Shown here: in pieces, positions 1 to 7,680 of the stretch
Layout: the number at the start of each line of letters is the position of its first letter
Position numbering within the stretch: the stretch's first letter is position 1
Origin: Gemmatimonadota bacterium
GTDB lineage: Bacteria; Latescibacterota; UBA2968; UBA8231
Assembly (NCBI GenBank): GCA_026706165.1
Contig: JAPOZF010000283.1
Coordinates: forward strand, 1-23,441
Direction of reading: 5' to 3'
Length of the DNA stretch: 23,441 nt
Position numbers and translations under genes: made by a program
Notes under the pieces: model-generated
The model's input: the letters and a program-made list of their open reading frames with translations, nothing else
Told to the model about the DNA's origin: nothing
Database searches by the model: none

Positions 1-60
1 GGAGGCCAGCTCGTTTCCGCGAATGATATCCGCGCTGCCAAAGAAGAGGGACGCGCCTGA
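1..60 (+). CDS. C-terminal fragment of a putative VapB-like antitoxin (5' end outside window)
   Basis: Frame 1 is open from the window edge and encodes 19 residues, ending SANDIRAAKEEGRA before TGA at 58-60. The downstream frame overlaps this stop and begins like a PIN-domain toxin, which is the usual VapB-VapC arrangement, so this is read as the end of the antitoxin. The DNA-binding part lies outside the window and the family cannot be confirmed. Confidence 0.5.
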   Translation, partial: GGQLVSANDIRAAKEEGRA

Positions 61-218
61 TCGCAATCGTCATCGACGCCTCGACTGCCGTGTCCTGGCT
101 CGTAACCGGTGACTGCGTTATCCCCATCCGCATGTGCGGGAACTCGGTATGCCCGCAAATGGCCCGCGCCCTCGTGGCGGCCAACGTCCTCCGGTCTTCC
201 CTGCCGCTCGCGGCGTGA
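57..218 (+). pseudogene. Truncated PIN-domain (VapC-like) toxin remnant
   Basis: Starting around a CTG at 57, overlapping the antitoxin stop, the frame reads LIAIVIDASTAVSWL. This is the typical opening of PIN-domain RNases, including the first conserved acidic residue. The frame stops after 53 codons, whereas PIN toxins are usually about 130 residues, and the later catalytic acidic residues are absent. The last codons (SSLPLAA) lie inside a repeat that recurs at 1279-1392, so truncation appears to coincide with the repeat boundary. The middle part (MARALVAANVLR) faintly resembles the conserved PIN segment ending ANVL, suggesting internal deletion as well. It is very unlikely to be a functional toxin. 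A frameshift or assembly artefact is the alternative. Confidence 0.55.
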
Positions 219-309
219 CCTCCGCCGGCCGGCTCCGGCCGCGCCACCTCCCTGTCCGAAGGTAGAGCCGAGCGCCTTTCCGGCCCCTTCGACGACCGCC
301 GAAAGGCCC
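195..309 (+). repeat. Direct repeat, copy 1 (leader-like)
   Basis: About 115 bp match 1279-1392. The copies share CTTCCCTGCCG, then CCGCCGGCCGGCTCC, then an identical 29-base core at 255-283 (1338-1366 in copy 2), then CCCTTCGACGA. The middle is diverged. Each copy lies just upstream of a gene, at 383 and at 1439. A conserved leader or regulatory region, or a recombination scar, would both explain it. Confidence 0.75.
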
Positions 310-382
310 AGGCTCGCCTGAGCTCTACACCAAGCGCGCCTGGATTGACTGCCGCACCCACCCCCAGTCAGGAGAAGTCACT

Positions 383-616
383 ATGCCACTGCCCCGCGAA
401 GAACGCACCGCAGCCTCGCTCCTGCGAACCGGAGCCGACTACATCGAAGCAGGCCGTATCCAGGACGCAAAGGACTGCATCGAAGACGCAGCCGCGCTCC
501 TCGAAGGAAGCCGCGACCATGACAGCGCGGCCCAGCAGCACAGCACCGTCGAACAGCGCCGCACCGAAGACGCCGAGCTGCTGCGCCGCGAACGCATCGA
601 CCCGACCAGCATCTGA
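383..616 (+). CDS. Small hypothetical protein, 77 aa
   Basis: A good Shine-Dalgarno sequence (GGAGAAG) sits 5-6 bases before ATG 383. The product is highly charged and predicted helical. The segment LLRTGADYIEAGRIQDAKDCIEDAAALLEG (about residues 12-41; repeat-like helices) resembles a single TPR-like hairpin, followed by a Gln/Glu/Arg-rich tail. No signal peptide, membrane segment or catalytic motif is visible. It is the first intact gene after the repeat copy at 195-309 and precedes hicBA. The family is not recognised. The reading frame is chosen because of the ribosome binding site; overlapping frames are Arg/Pro/Ser-rich shadows. Confidence 0.6.
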   Translation: MPLPREERTAASLLRTGADYIEAGRIQDAKDCIEDAAALLEGSRDHDSAAQQHSTVEQRRTEDAELLRRERIDPTSI

Positions 617-764
617 CACGAGAGCCCGACCGCGAGCCACTACCTGTCCCCGCCGATACCGCGCCTTCCATGCACCCGATTGACCCTGCAGCCCCGATCA
701 CCTCTCCCCCACCTTCCTCCGCCCCAAATCCATCTCACTTCCGGAAAGGCCGCAGTCCACGCTC

Positions 765-792
765 TTGCGCAAAATCGGGGGACCTCTACATT
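765..792 (+). promoter_or_regulatory. Candidate sigma70-type promoter for hicBA
   Basis: TTGCGC (765-770) is separated by 16 bases from TACATT (787-792), about 30 bases before the hicB start. It is the best -35/-10 pair in the 204-base gap at 617-820. Match is partial and untested; HicB-type antitoxins normally autoregulate such promoters. Confidence 0.3.
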
Positions 793-820
793 CCAATCTG
801 CACCGAAAGGACCGCGCCGC

Positions 821-1027
821 ATGCGCACTTTCACCGCCATCATCGAACGCTGCTCCGTCACCGGGCAATATGTCGGCCATGTTCCCGCGCTCCCCGGCGC
901 GCATACCCACGCCGACACTCTCGACCAGCTCCATGACAATCTGATCGAGGTCGTCGCGCTCGTCCTCGAGGACGAAGGCAGCGAACCGCAAACCGAGTAC
1001 GTCGGCACCCACACGGTCCACGTCTGA
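821..1027 (+). CDS. hicB: HicB-like antitoxin, 68 aa
   Basis: The protein begins MRTFTAIIERCSVTGQYVGHV and continues with PALPGAHTHADTLDQLHDNLIEVV. This is the characteristic HicB fold pattern: a beta strand with a Y/F-V-x-x-x-P-x-L-P-G segment, then a helix containing T-x-x-E/Q-x-x-x-N. HicB proteins neutralise the HicA RNA interferase and often repress their own operon. This version is short (68 aa) with no separate C-terminal DNA-binding domain visible, so autoregulation would need dimer surfaces or another factor. It ends 5 bases before the HicA start, consistent with translational coupling. The order antitoxin-toxin is the less common hicBA arrangement but is well known. Confidence 0.85.
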   Translation: MRTFTAIIERCSVTGQYVGHVPALPGAHTHADTLDQLHDNLIEVVALVLEDEGSEPQTEYVGTHTVHV

Positions 1028-1032
1028 CCGCC

Positions 1033-1257
1033 ATGGCCAGCATCCCGACGCTGAGGCCTCGCGAGGTCATCGCGATCCTCACCGCGCTCGGCTTCCGAGA
1101 GGTGCGCCAGCGCGGCTCCCATAAGCGGTTCCGCCACCCGGACGGCCGGGCCACGACCGTTCCCGTTCACGGCTCCGGCGACCTGCCCCCGTTTCTCCTT
1201 CACCAAATCGCCCGCCAGGTCGGACTCAGCACGGACGAATTCGTCTCCAGGCGCTGA
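1033..1257 (+). CDS. hicA: HicA-like mRNA interferase toxin, 74 aa
   Basis: HicA toxins are small double-stranded-RNA-binding-like proteins that cleave mRNA and block translation. The sequence shows the family core: REVIAILTALGFREVRQRGS followed by H30-K-R-F, with the conserved catalytic His in the G-S-H motif, then a strand ending TTVPVHG and a C-terminal helix (LLHQIARQVGLSTDEF). The length matches the family. It lies directly after hicB with a 5-base gap, so the pair is one operon. The toxin looks intact. Together with the VapBC remnant and the relBE pair at 11432-11921 it suggests stability or defence functions for the element. Confidence 0.88.
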   Translation: MASIPTLRPREVIAILTALGFREVRQRGSHKRFRHPDGRATTVPVHGSGDLPPFLLHQIARQVGLSTDEFVSRR

Positions 1258-1278
1258 AGCCAGCCAACACCGCTGGTA

Positions 1279-1392
1279 TCTTCCCTGCCGATCGCTGCGT
1301 GATATCCGCCGGCCGGCTCCCACCCCCCAACTTCCCATCCGAAGGTAGAGCCGAGCGCCTTTCCGGGCCCTTCGACGATCGCCGAGCGGCCC
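1279..1392 (+). repeat. Direct repeat, copy 2 (leader-like)
   Basis: This is the second copy of the repeat at 195-309, with a 29-base identical core at 1338-1366. It fills most of the gap between hicA and the methyltransferase/helicase start at 1439, so it may carry the promoter or leader of that gene. The two copies bracket the small 383 gene and hicBA, a segment of about 1.08 kb. Confidence 0.75.
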
Positions 1393-1438
1393 TCGCGGCC
1401 CCGGCGTCGTTGCCCTCCGCACCTTCGGGACATACTCC

Positions 1439-4400
1439 ATGAACGACGCCCATCCGGCGACCGCCGCCACCGCGCGCACCTCCCATCCGCTTTCCCAGAC
1501 CAACGAGACCGCCGCCCTTCGGCCTGACCGCGCCGCCGCGATCCTTGCCGCGGCCCAGCGTCTCGTCCCGAGCCTCGCCACCGCCCGGGCCCTCGACGCG
1601 CCGACCCTGCGCATGGCCATGACGGACGCCTTCGGCGCCTCCGACAGCGACGGCGCCTGGCTCTGGAAGGATGCCTATGAGGCCGCCGAAACCGCGGTCA
1701 TCCTGTTCCTGCAGCGCTTCGCCCGGGGGCTGCTGCGGCGCGCCGCCTCGGAGGGACCTGCCAAGATGCTCTCCATGCTGGAAGCACTTGCCACCCTCGA
1801 GCCCTCGCATTCGCGCCGCTCCGAGGACCAGGTCCGCCTGCAGCAGTTCTCCACTCCTCTCCCGCTCGCCTGGGCGGCCGTCCAAGCCGCCGCCATCCAG
1901 CCCGGCGATATCGTCCTGGAGCCCTCCGCCGGCACCGGAATGCTCGCGGTCATGGCGCAGCTCGACTTGGGCGACGGCGCTCCGGCCCAGCTTCACCTCA
2001 ACGAGATCGGCGCCACCCGGGCCGCGCTTCTGCGCCAGCTCTTTCCCGGCTTCCCGGTCAGCACCGTCAATGCCGAGACCATTGCCGACCGGCTGCCCGG
2101 GCTCCAGCCAACCGTCATCGTCATGAACCCCCCCTTCTCGGCCACCCCCGGCGTCTCGACGACCAACCACCACGCCGACCTGCGCCATGTCCGGTCCGCC
2201 TTCTCGATGCTCCCCGCGGGAGGCCGCCTCTCAGCGATCACCTCCGCCTACTGCACCCCCGGAGACCGCGCCTGGCGCAAGGCATTCGACGACGCCAATC
2301 CCCCCGCCCGCATCCTCTTCACCAGCGTCATCGACGGCCGCGTCTACGCCCGCCGCGGCACGAGCTTCGACACCCGGCTCACCGTTCTCGAACGCAGCGA
2401 CAAGCCCTCCCTGGATATCGACCCCGACGCGCGCGCCCGTTCCGCTTCGGAGCTCCATGACGCCTGCATGGCCGTGCTCCCGCCCCGCCTCCCCATCCTC
2501 GCCGCGAGCCCCCGTCCCATCCTCGCCACCGACCTCTTCGGCCATTCCCTCCCGCCGCCGCCCACTTCGACTGCCACCGCAGGCGATTCCGACAACGACA
2601 ACGAACCGGCATCGCGCTGGGGTCCCATCGCTCCCCTTACCGTCGAACACACCCCAGCCAACAGCGACGAGCCTCCTGCGGACCCCGATGCCGCCGCCGG
2701 TCCGTACGAACCGTGGCGCCCCGGCACGATCCGCATACCCGGCGCCATGCCGCACCCGAGCCCGCTCGTCCAATCCTCCGCAATGGCGGCGGTGCAGCAT
2801 CCCCCCGCCTCCTACCGGCCTCTCCTGCCAACCCGCATCGTCACCGACGGCCTGCTTTCCGACGCCCAGCTCGAGAGCGTCGTCCTGGCCGGCGAAGCCC
2901 ACTCCCGACACCTTCCCACGTTCTTCCGCGTCGGCTCCGGCTGGGAAACCGTCATCCGATGGGCGCCCATCGACGCCCCCGGCGCCTGCAACGGCAAATA
3001 TCCCGAGCTCCCCAACTCCGACGGCGAGACCTTCTCCGACCCTGTCCAGCTCCGCCGCGGCTGGATGTGCGGAGACGGCACCGGCGTCGGCAAGGGCCGC
3101 GAGGTCGCCGCCATCATCCTCGACAACTGGCTTCAGGGCCGCACCCGCGCATTGTGGCTCTCCGAATCCGACAAGCTGCTCGAAGACGGTCGCCGCGACT
3201 GGTCCGCGATCGGCGGCCGCCAGGCCGACATCATCCCGATCTCGAAGTTCCGTCAGGACGCCGTCATCCCCCTGAAGGAATCGATCCTCTTCTCGACCTA
3301 CGCGACGCTGCGCTCCCCAGCACGCCAGGGAAAGCCCTCCCGCCTCGACCAGATCGTCGAGTGGCTCGCCGGCAGCCTCGACGAGGCCGATCGCCACGCC
3401 TTCGACGGCGTCATCGTGTTCGACGAGTCCCACGCCATGGCCAATGCCGCCGGCTCGAAGAACAACGACCGCACCGTGAAGCCTTCCCAGCAGGGCAGGG
3501 CGGGCCTCCGCCTCCAGAACGCTCTACCCAACGCCCGCATCGTCTATGTCTCGGCAACAGGCGCCAGCACCATTCCCGGCCTCTCCTACGCTGTCCGCCT
3601 CGGCCTCTGGGGCGCCGGCGAGACACCCTTCAACGAGCGCGCCGAGTTCGTGGCCGCCATGGAAGCCGGTGGCGTCGCCGCCATGGAGATCGTCGCCCGC
3701 GACCTCAAGGCCCTCGGCCTCTACCAGGCCCGCGCCCTCTCCTATGCCGGCGTCGAAGTCGACATCCTCGAACATACGCTCACGCCGGAGCAGCGCCGCA
3801 TCTACGACTCCTACGCCGACGCCTTCTACATCATCCACAACAACCTGCAGGCCGCGCTTCGCGAAAGCGGAATCATGCAGGGCGACGATACCCTCAACAG
3901 GAACGCCAAGGCCGCCGCGATCTCCGCCTTCGAAAGCATGAAGCAGCGCTTCTTCGGCCACCTCCTCACCGGCATGCAATGCCCGAGCGTTCTCCGCGCC
4001 ATCGAGACCGATCTCGACGCCGGCCGATCCGCCATCATCCAGCTCGTGTCCACCGGCGAGGCCCTGATGGAACGCCGCATCGCCGAGATACCCGCGTCCG
4101 AATGGAACGACCTCTCGATCGACCTCACGCCCAGGGACGGCGTCCTGACATATCTCCAGTACTCCTTCCCGGTGCAGCTCCACGAGAGCTTCTCGAACGA
4201 CGAAGGCATCCTGATGAGCCGCCTTGCCTACCATGCCGACGGCTCCCCCATCATCTCCCAGGACGCCCTCGAGCGCCGTCAGGATCTCATCGAGAAACTC
4301 GCGGCCCTGCCGCCCGTCCCGACCGCCCTCGACCAGATCTCGCACCACTTCGGCCACGACGCCGTCGCCGAAGTCACCGGGCGCTCGCGCCGGGTCCTCA

Positions 4401-5944
4401 AGATCATCGATTCCGACGGCGAGCGCCTGTCGCTCCGCAGGCGCCCCGCCTCCTCCGCCCTGGCCGAAACCTCCGCCTTCATGTCCGGCGACAAGCGCAT
4501 CCTCGTCTTCAGCATGGCCGGCGGCACCGGGCGCAGCTACCACGCCGACCGGACCTGCCCCAATACCCAGCGTCGCGTCCACTACCTGATCGAGCCCGGA
4601 TGGCGCGCCGACAAGGCCATTCAGGGCCTCGGCAGGAGCAACCGCACCAACCAGGCCTGGGCGCCCCTGTTCCGGCCCGTCACGACCGATGTGAAAGGAC
4701 AGCGCCGCTTCATCTCCACCATCGCCCGCAGGCTCGACAGCCTCGGCGCCATCACCCGTGGCCAGCGCAACAGCCAGACCTCCATGGGCTCCGCCAACGC
4801 CTCCCTCTTCCGTGAGCGCGACAACCTCGAAAGCGTCTACGCCATCGCCGCTCTCAGGAGCTTCTACATCGCCCTGCACCACGGCCAGATCGACGGCTGG
4901 AGCAGCGAGCGCTTCCAGGACATGACCGGCCTCAAGATCGCCCACGAGGGCTCCCTCATGGACGACCTTCCCCCGATGCCCAGATTCCTGAATCGCCTTC
5001 TCGCGCTTCGCATCGACGACCAGAACCAGCTCTTCGCCAAGCTGGAGGAGCTGATCGACGCCAACATCCAGGCCGCGATCGAGGCCGGCACCTACGAACT
5101 CGGCGTCGAAACCATCCATGCCGATTCCGCCCGGGTCATCAACCGGGAAACCCTCTGCGAGCATATGGCGACCGGCACCACCACCGACATCGCCGAAGTC
5201 CTGCTGCACCGCAAAGCCGAATACATCACCGCCGACCAGGCCTTCGATGCCGCCTCGAACTATCCGGGCGACGACGGCGATCCCGTACTTTGCATCAACG
5301 CCAGGTCGGGCCGCGCGGCCGTCATGCTGCCCGCCCCCTCCAATGTGCTCGACGACGGCCGCATCGAGACCCGCGTCCGCCTCGTTCGCCCGGCAAGCAT
5401 CAACTACATGGCCAAGGCGCACTTCACGGCTTCCAACTGGAAACCCGCGCACGAACTCGAGTGGCGGCCGCTCTGGGACGCCGAGCTCGCTTCCCTGCCG
5501 ACCCACGAGGAACACCGGATTCACCTCGCCACGGGCCTGCTCCTCCCGGTCTGGGACCGGATCAAGTCCAAGACCATGCGCATCCGGAAGATCACCACCG
5601 ACGACGGCGAGTCCCTGATCGGCCGACTTGTCGACCCGGATCAGCTCCGCACCGTCCGGCGCTCCTTCGGCCTCGACGACGGCCCGCCCATCACCGGCTC
5701 CGAGGCGTTCGAAGCCCTGATGCAGCGCGGCGCGTCCTTCAAGTTCACGAACGGCTGGCGCCTCTCCCGCCGCAGGGTCATGGGCGCCAACCGCATCGAA
5801 ATCACCGGGCCGGCCGACACCGATATTTCGGCTCTCCGGCATATCGGCTGCACCATCGAGATCGTCCAGTTCCGTGCCCGCGTCTTCGTCTCCGACGCCG
5901 AGCTCCTGCAGCGCGTCGTCACCCGCTGGCCGCTCGACATCTGA
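1439..5944 (+). CDS. Strawberry-notch-like fused N6-adenine DNA methyltransferase and SF2 helicase, 1501 aa
   Basis: An N-terminal SAM-dependent methyltransferase has motif I VLEPSAGTG at residues 159-167 and the N6-adenine catalytic motif NPPF at 230-233. After a Pro-rich linker (about 350-460) comes a superfamily-2 helicase: Walker A GDGTGVGKG at 545-553, DESH box at 662-665, SAT motif III at 705-707, and motif VI QGLGRSNR at 1062-1069. This order (methyltransferase, then helicase of the strawberry-notch type, then a long C-terminal region) is found on plasmids and phages, and resembles phage P1 DarB, which protects incoming DNA from restriction. The likely role is ATP-dependent DNA translocation coupled to adenine methylation; the target sequence is unknown. 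All key motifs look intact. The start at 1439 has only a weak ribosome binding site, so a nearby alternative is possible. The next gene follows after 51 bases. Confidence 0.85.
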   Translation: MNDAHPATAATARTSHPLSQTNETAALRPDRAAAILAAAQRLVPSLATARALDAPTLRMAMTDAFGASDSDGAWLWKDAYEAAETAVILFLQRFARGLLRRAASEGPAKMLSMLEALATLEPSHSRRSEDQVRLQQFSTPLPLAWAAVQAAAIQPGDIVLEPSAGTGMLAVMAQLDLGDGAPAQLHLNEIGATRAALLRQLFPGFPVSTVNAETIADRLPGLQPTVIVMNPPFSATPGVSTTNHHADLRHVRSAFSMLPAGGRLSAITSAYCTPGDRAWRKAFDDANPPARILFTSVIDGRVYARRGTSFDTRLTVLERSDKPSLDIDPDARARSASELHDACMAVLPPRLPILAASPRPILATDLFGHSLPPPPTSTATAGDSDNDNEPASRWGPIAPLTVEHTPANSDEPPADPDAAAGPYEPWRPGTIRIPGAMPHPSPLVQSSAMAAVQHPPASYRPLLPTRIVTDGLLSDAQLESVVLAGEAHSRHLPTFFRVGSGWETVIRWAPIDAPGACNGKYPELPNSDGETFSDPVQLRRGWMCGDGTGVGKGREVAAIILDNWLQGRTRALWLSESDKLLEDGRRDWSAIGGRQADIIPISKFRQDAVIPLKESILFSTYATLRSPARQGKPSRLDQIVEWLAGSLDEADRHAFDGVIVFDESHAMANAAGSKNNDRTVKPSQQGRAGLRLQNALPNARIVYVSATGASTIPGLSYAVRLGLWGAGETPFNERAEFVAAMEAGGVAAMEIVARDLKALGLYQARALSYAGVEVDILEHTLTPEQRRIYDSYADAFYIIHNNLQAALRESGIMQGDDTLNRNAKAAAISAFESMKQRFFGHLLTGMQCPSVLRAIETDLDAGRSAIIQLVSTGEALMERRIAEIPASEWNDLSIDLTPRDGVLTYLQYSFPVQLHESFSNDEGILMSRLAYHADGSPIISQDALERRQDLIEKLAALPPVPTALDQISHHFGHDAVAEVTGRSRRVLKIIDSDGERLSLRRRPASSALAETSAFMSGDKRILVFSMAGGTGRSYHADRTCPNTQRRVHYLIEPGWRADKAIQGLGRSNRTNQAWAPLFRPVTTDVKGQRRFISTIARRLDSLGAITRGQRNSQTSMGSANASLFRERDNLESVYAIAALRSFYIALHHGQIDGWSSERFQDMTGLKIAHEGSLMDDLPPMPRFLNRLLALRIDDQNQLFAKLEELIDANIQAAIEAGTYELGVETIHADSARVINRETLCEHMATGTTTDIAEVLLHRKAEYITADQAFDAASNYPGDDGDPVLCINARSGRAAVMLPAPSNVLDDGRIETRVRLVRPASINYMAKAHFTASNWKPAHELEWRPLWDAELASLPTHEEHRIHLATGLLLPVWDRIKSKTMRIRKITTDDGESLIGRLVDPDQLRTVRRSFGLDDGPPITGSEAFEALMQRGASFKFTNGWRLSRRRVMGANRIEITGPADTDISALRHIGCTIEIVQFRARVFVSDAELLQRVVTRWPLDI

Positions 5945-5995
5945 CACCGGCGCTTCACCGCACCGCGCGGACCTCGCCAACCGCCTTTTCCCACC

Positions 5996-6346
5996 ATGGA
6001 CAACCCGACCATGCGCACCAACCAGCTTCGGCCCCAGGAGGGAGACGACTCCCCCTGGGGCGCGATCGACGCCGCCGAGCTCCTCGCGGACGGCATCGTA
6101 TCCGTCCATACCCCCTCCCATGGCGGCATATGGCTCTCGGATGCGCGCCTCGCGCAAATGCCCCCCGACCAGCGCTCCACCGACGGCTGGTACGAAGAGG
6201 ACTGCGAAGCCGCGTTCCCCCTCCGCCGCTTCCGGGACGAGGTCCTGCACGCCTTCCCTGCAGACAGGCTCGACCCCTATATCGACGCCGCCATGGCCTG
6301 GTGCGGCGGCTCCTTCGCCACCATCGCCATGAACCGCACGCCCTGA
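5996..6346 (+). CDS. DUF7007-like domain protein, 116 aa
   Basis: The protein contains SPWGAIDAAELLADGIVSVH, then TPSHGGIWLSDARLAQMP, then DGWYEEDCEAAFPLRRF. The W-G, S-H-G-G-x-x-L-S and W-Y-E-E-D pattern is that of the DUF7007 family found beside methyltransferase/helicase genes on alphaproteobacterial elements. The biochemical function of the family is not established. No membrane segment or enzyme motif is visible. It lies between the methyltransferase/helicase and the PP-loop gene, whose ATG at 6348 begins 1 base after this stop, so translation of the two is probably coupled. Confidence 0.65.
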   Translation: MDNPTMRTNQLRPQEGDDSPWGAIDAAELLADGIVSVHTPSHGGIWLSDARLAQMPPDQRSTDGWYEEDCEAAFPLRRFRDEVLHAFPADRLDPYIDAAMAWCGGSFATIAMNRTP

Positions 6347-6347
6347 C

Positions 6348-7172
6348 ATGCGCGTTCCCCCGGCCTGCCAGCGCCTGATAGAGCAGGGCGCCCTGTTCGC
6401 CATCAACCATTCGGGCGGCAAGGACAGCCAGGCCATGACCGTCCTGCTGTCCCGCCTCCTCCCCGCCGACTAGCTCCTCCTGGTCCATGCACCCCTCGGC
6501 ACTGTGGAGTGGCCGAAGACCGTCGACCATATCGAAGCTACCCGGCCTTCCGGGGTCCCTCTCGTCCTGGCGCCCACCGCGTCCGGCAAAACACTGCTCG
6601 ACCGCATCGAGGACCGCGGCCGCTTTCCGGACAAGAAGCGCCGATGGTGTACGAGCGACTTCAAGCGCACGCCGATCGAGCGCGAGCTCCGCCGATACCT
6701 CAAGGCCAATCCCCATTTCGCCGGCCGCATCGTCAACTGCCTCGGCCACCGCGCCGACGAGAGCCCGGACCGCGCCAGCCGCTCCCCTTGGTCCTTCAAC
6801 GCCCGCAACAGCAAGGCCGGGCGCCAGTGGTTCGACTGGATGCCCATCCACCACCTTTCCACGGCCGACGTCTTCCGCGTCATCCGGACCGCCGGCCAGC
6901 AACCCCACTGGGCCTACGCCGCCGGCATGACGCGTCTCTCCTGCAGTTTCTGCATCCTCGCATCCAGACGGGACCTCCGCCGCGCCGCCGAGCTCCGCCC
7001 AGCCCTCTACAGGCGATACGCCAGCCTCGAGCGCCAGCTCGGCCACACCCTCTCGCCGTCTCGCCTTCCGCTGCCCGAGATCACGGGGATTCCTGTCCCG
7101 AACGATCAATCCGCCGACTTCCCCGAAACCCCTGACCTTCAACCACTCCGCAGCCTCGAAGCCGGGAGGTGA
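6348..7172 (+). pseudogene. PAPS-reductase-like PP-loop protein interrupted by an in-frame amber codon
   Basis: From ATG 6348 the frame reads LIEQGALFAINHSGGKDSQA, with the PP-loop ATP-binding motif SGGKDSQ at residues 22-28. It meets TAG at 6471-6473 (codon 42) and then continues uninterrupted to TGA at 7170-7172, for 274 codons in total. Downstream are family-like segments: C101-T-S-D-F-K-R-T-P-I-E, NARNSKAGRQWFDWMPIH, GQQPHWAYAAGMTRLSC and the C199-S-F-C202 cysteine pair. The TAG sits in front of LLLVHAPLG, where a Gln codon (CAG) would be natural, so a single C-to-T change explains it. The family includes PAPS reductases and DNA-modifying relatives such as DndC-like proteins; the substrate here is unknown. 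Internal initiation at ATG 6504 would lack the PP-loop. Other genes in the window use TAG as a stop, so recoding is not the default explanation. Confidence 0.8.
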
Positions 7173-7254
7173 GCGCGGGTCCCTGCGAATCTGCACGGAT
7201 GGGCGCTGCGCCGGTCCTGCTGACTTGCAACCGCCACTTCAGGGGACTACATCG

Positions 7255-7593
7255 ATGCTCGAAATGACACCGGCCGAACTCTACGCCCTTGCCGCCGCCG
7301 ATCCCCCCGCGGCCACTGCCATCGCCACGGTCGCCCTCATGGACGCCACCAAGACCCTGGCCAACGCCACCTACGGCCTGGTCCTCGTCGGTATCGGCCA
7401 AATCGGCGCGATCTTTTACGGCATATGGTCCATGACCCAGTCCGGCAAACAACGCGCCAGGGAACATGACCAGCGGCACCAAGAGGCAATGGACGATCAG
7501 GCAAAGCGTCACGATGAAGCAATGACCTCATTGCGCACCCTCATCAGACAGAGCCGCCCCACCCAACGCGCAGTCCGCCGCGCCTCTCCCTGA
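7255..7593 (+). CDS. Small single-pass membrane protein with coiled-coil tail, 112 aa
   Basis: The start at 7255 is preferred over the in-frame ATG at 7225 because AGGGGAC ends 7 bases before it. Residues about 39-62 (NATYGLVLVGIGQIGAIFY and following) form one hydrophobic segment. They are followed by a charged, heptad-like region (KQRAREHDQRHQEAMDDQAK) typical of a short coiled coil, then a basic end. A topology with a short N-terminal domain and a helical tail is likely. It is not recognised as a named family. A rho-independent terminator follows at 7616-7649, so it appears to end its transcription unit. Confidence 0.65.
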   Translation: MLEMTPAELYALAAADPPAATAIATVALMDATKTLANATYGLVLVGIGQIGAIFYGIWSMTQSGKQRAREHDQRHQEAMDDQAKRHDEAMTSLRTLIRQSRPTQRAVRRASP

Positions 7594-7615
7594 ATCTCCA
7601 ACTCCCTGACCTTCG

Positions 7616-7649
7616 AAACGGGCCCCTGCAGCTGCGGGAGGCCCGTTTT
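7616..7649 (+). terminator. Rho-independent terminator
   Basis: The 9-bp perfect stem AAACGGGCC (7616-7624) pairs with GGCCCGTTT (7640-7648) and runs into a short T tract. It separates the membrane protein gene from the Toprim gene at 7681. Confidence 0.75.
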
Positions 7650-7680
7650 CGCGTGAACCCTTCACCAGGGAGCACGCACC

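Noticed and set aside
640..1620. 326-codon reverse-strand frame over hicBA
   Set aside because: It covers hicB, hicA and the repeat on the opposite strand; the forward genes match known families, so this is a shadow.
2713..4815. 700-codon forward frame rich in Arg and Pro
   Set aside because: It is an out-of-frame shadow of the methyltransferase/helicase, with low-complexity Arg/Pro/His content and no recognisable motif.
3524..6436. 970-codon open frame on the reverse strand
   Set aside because: It lies opposite the methyltransferase/helicase and following genes. Its composition (Gly, Val, Asp, Ala-rich without domains) is what the reverse strand of GC-rich coding DNA gives, while the forward frame has all helicase and methyltransferase motifs.
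6471..6473. TAG in the PP-loop gene as a pyrrolysine or recoded codon
   Set aside because: Other genes in the window (for example those ending at 11345, 14954 and 22347) end in TAG as a normal stop, and no recoding element or dedicated tRNA was seen. A point mutation or sequencing error is simpler.
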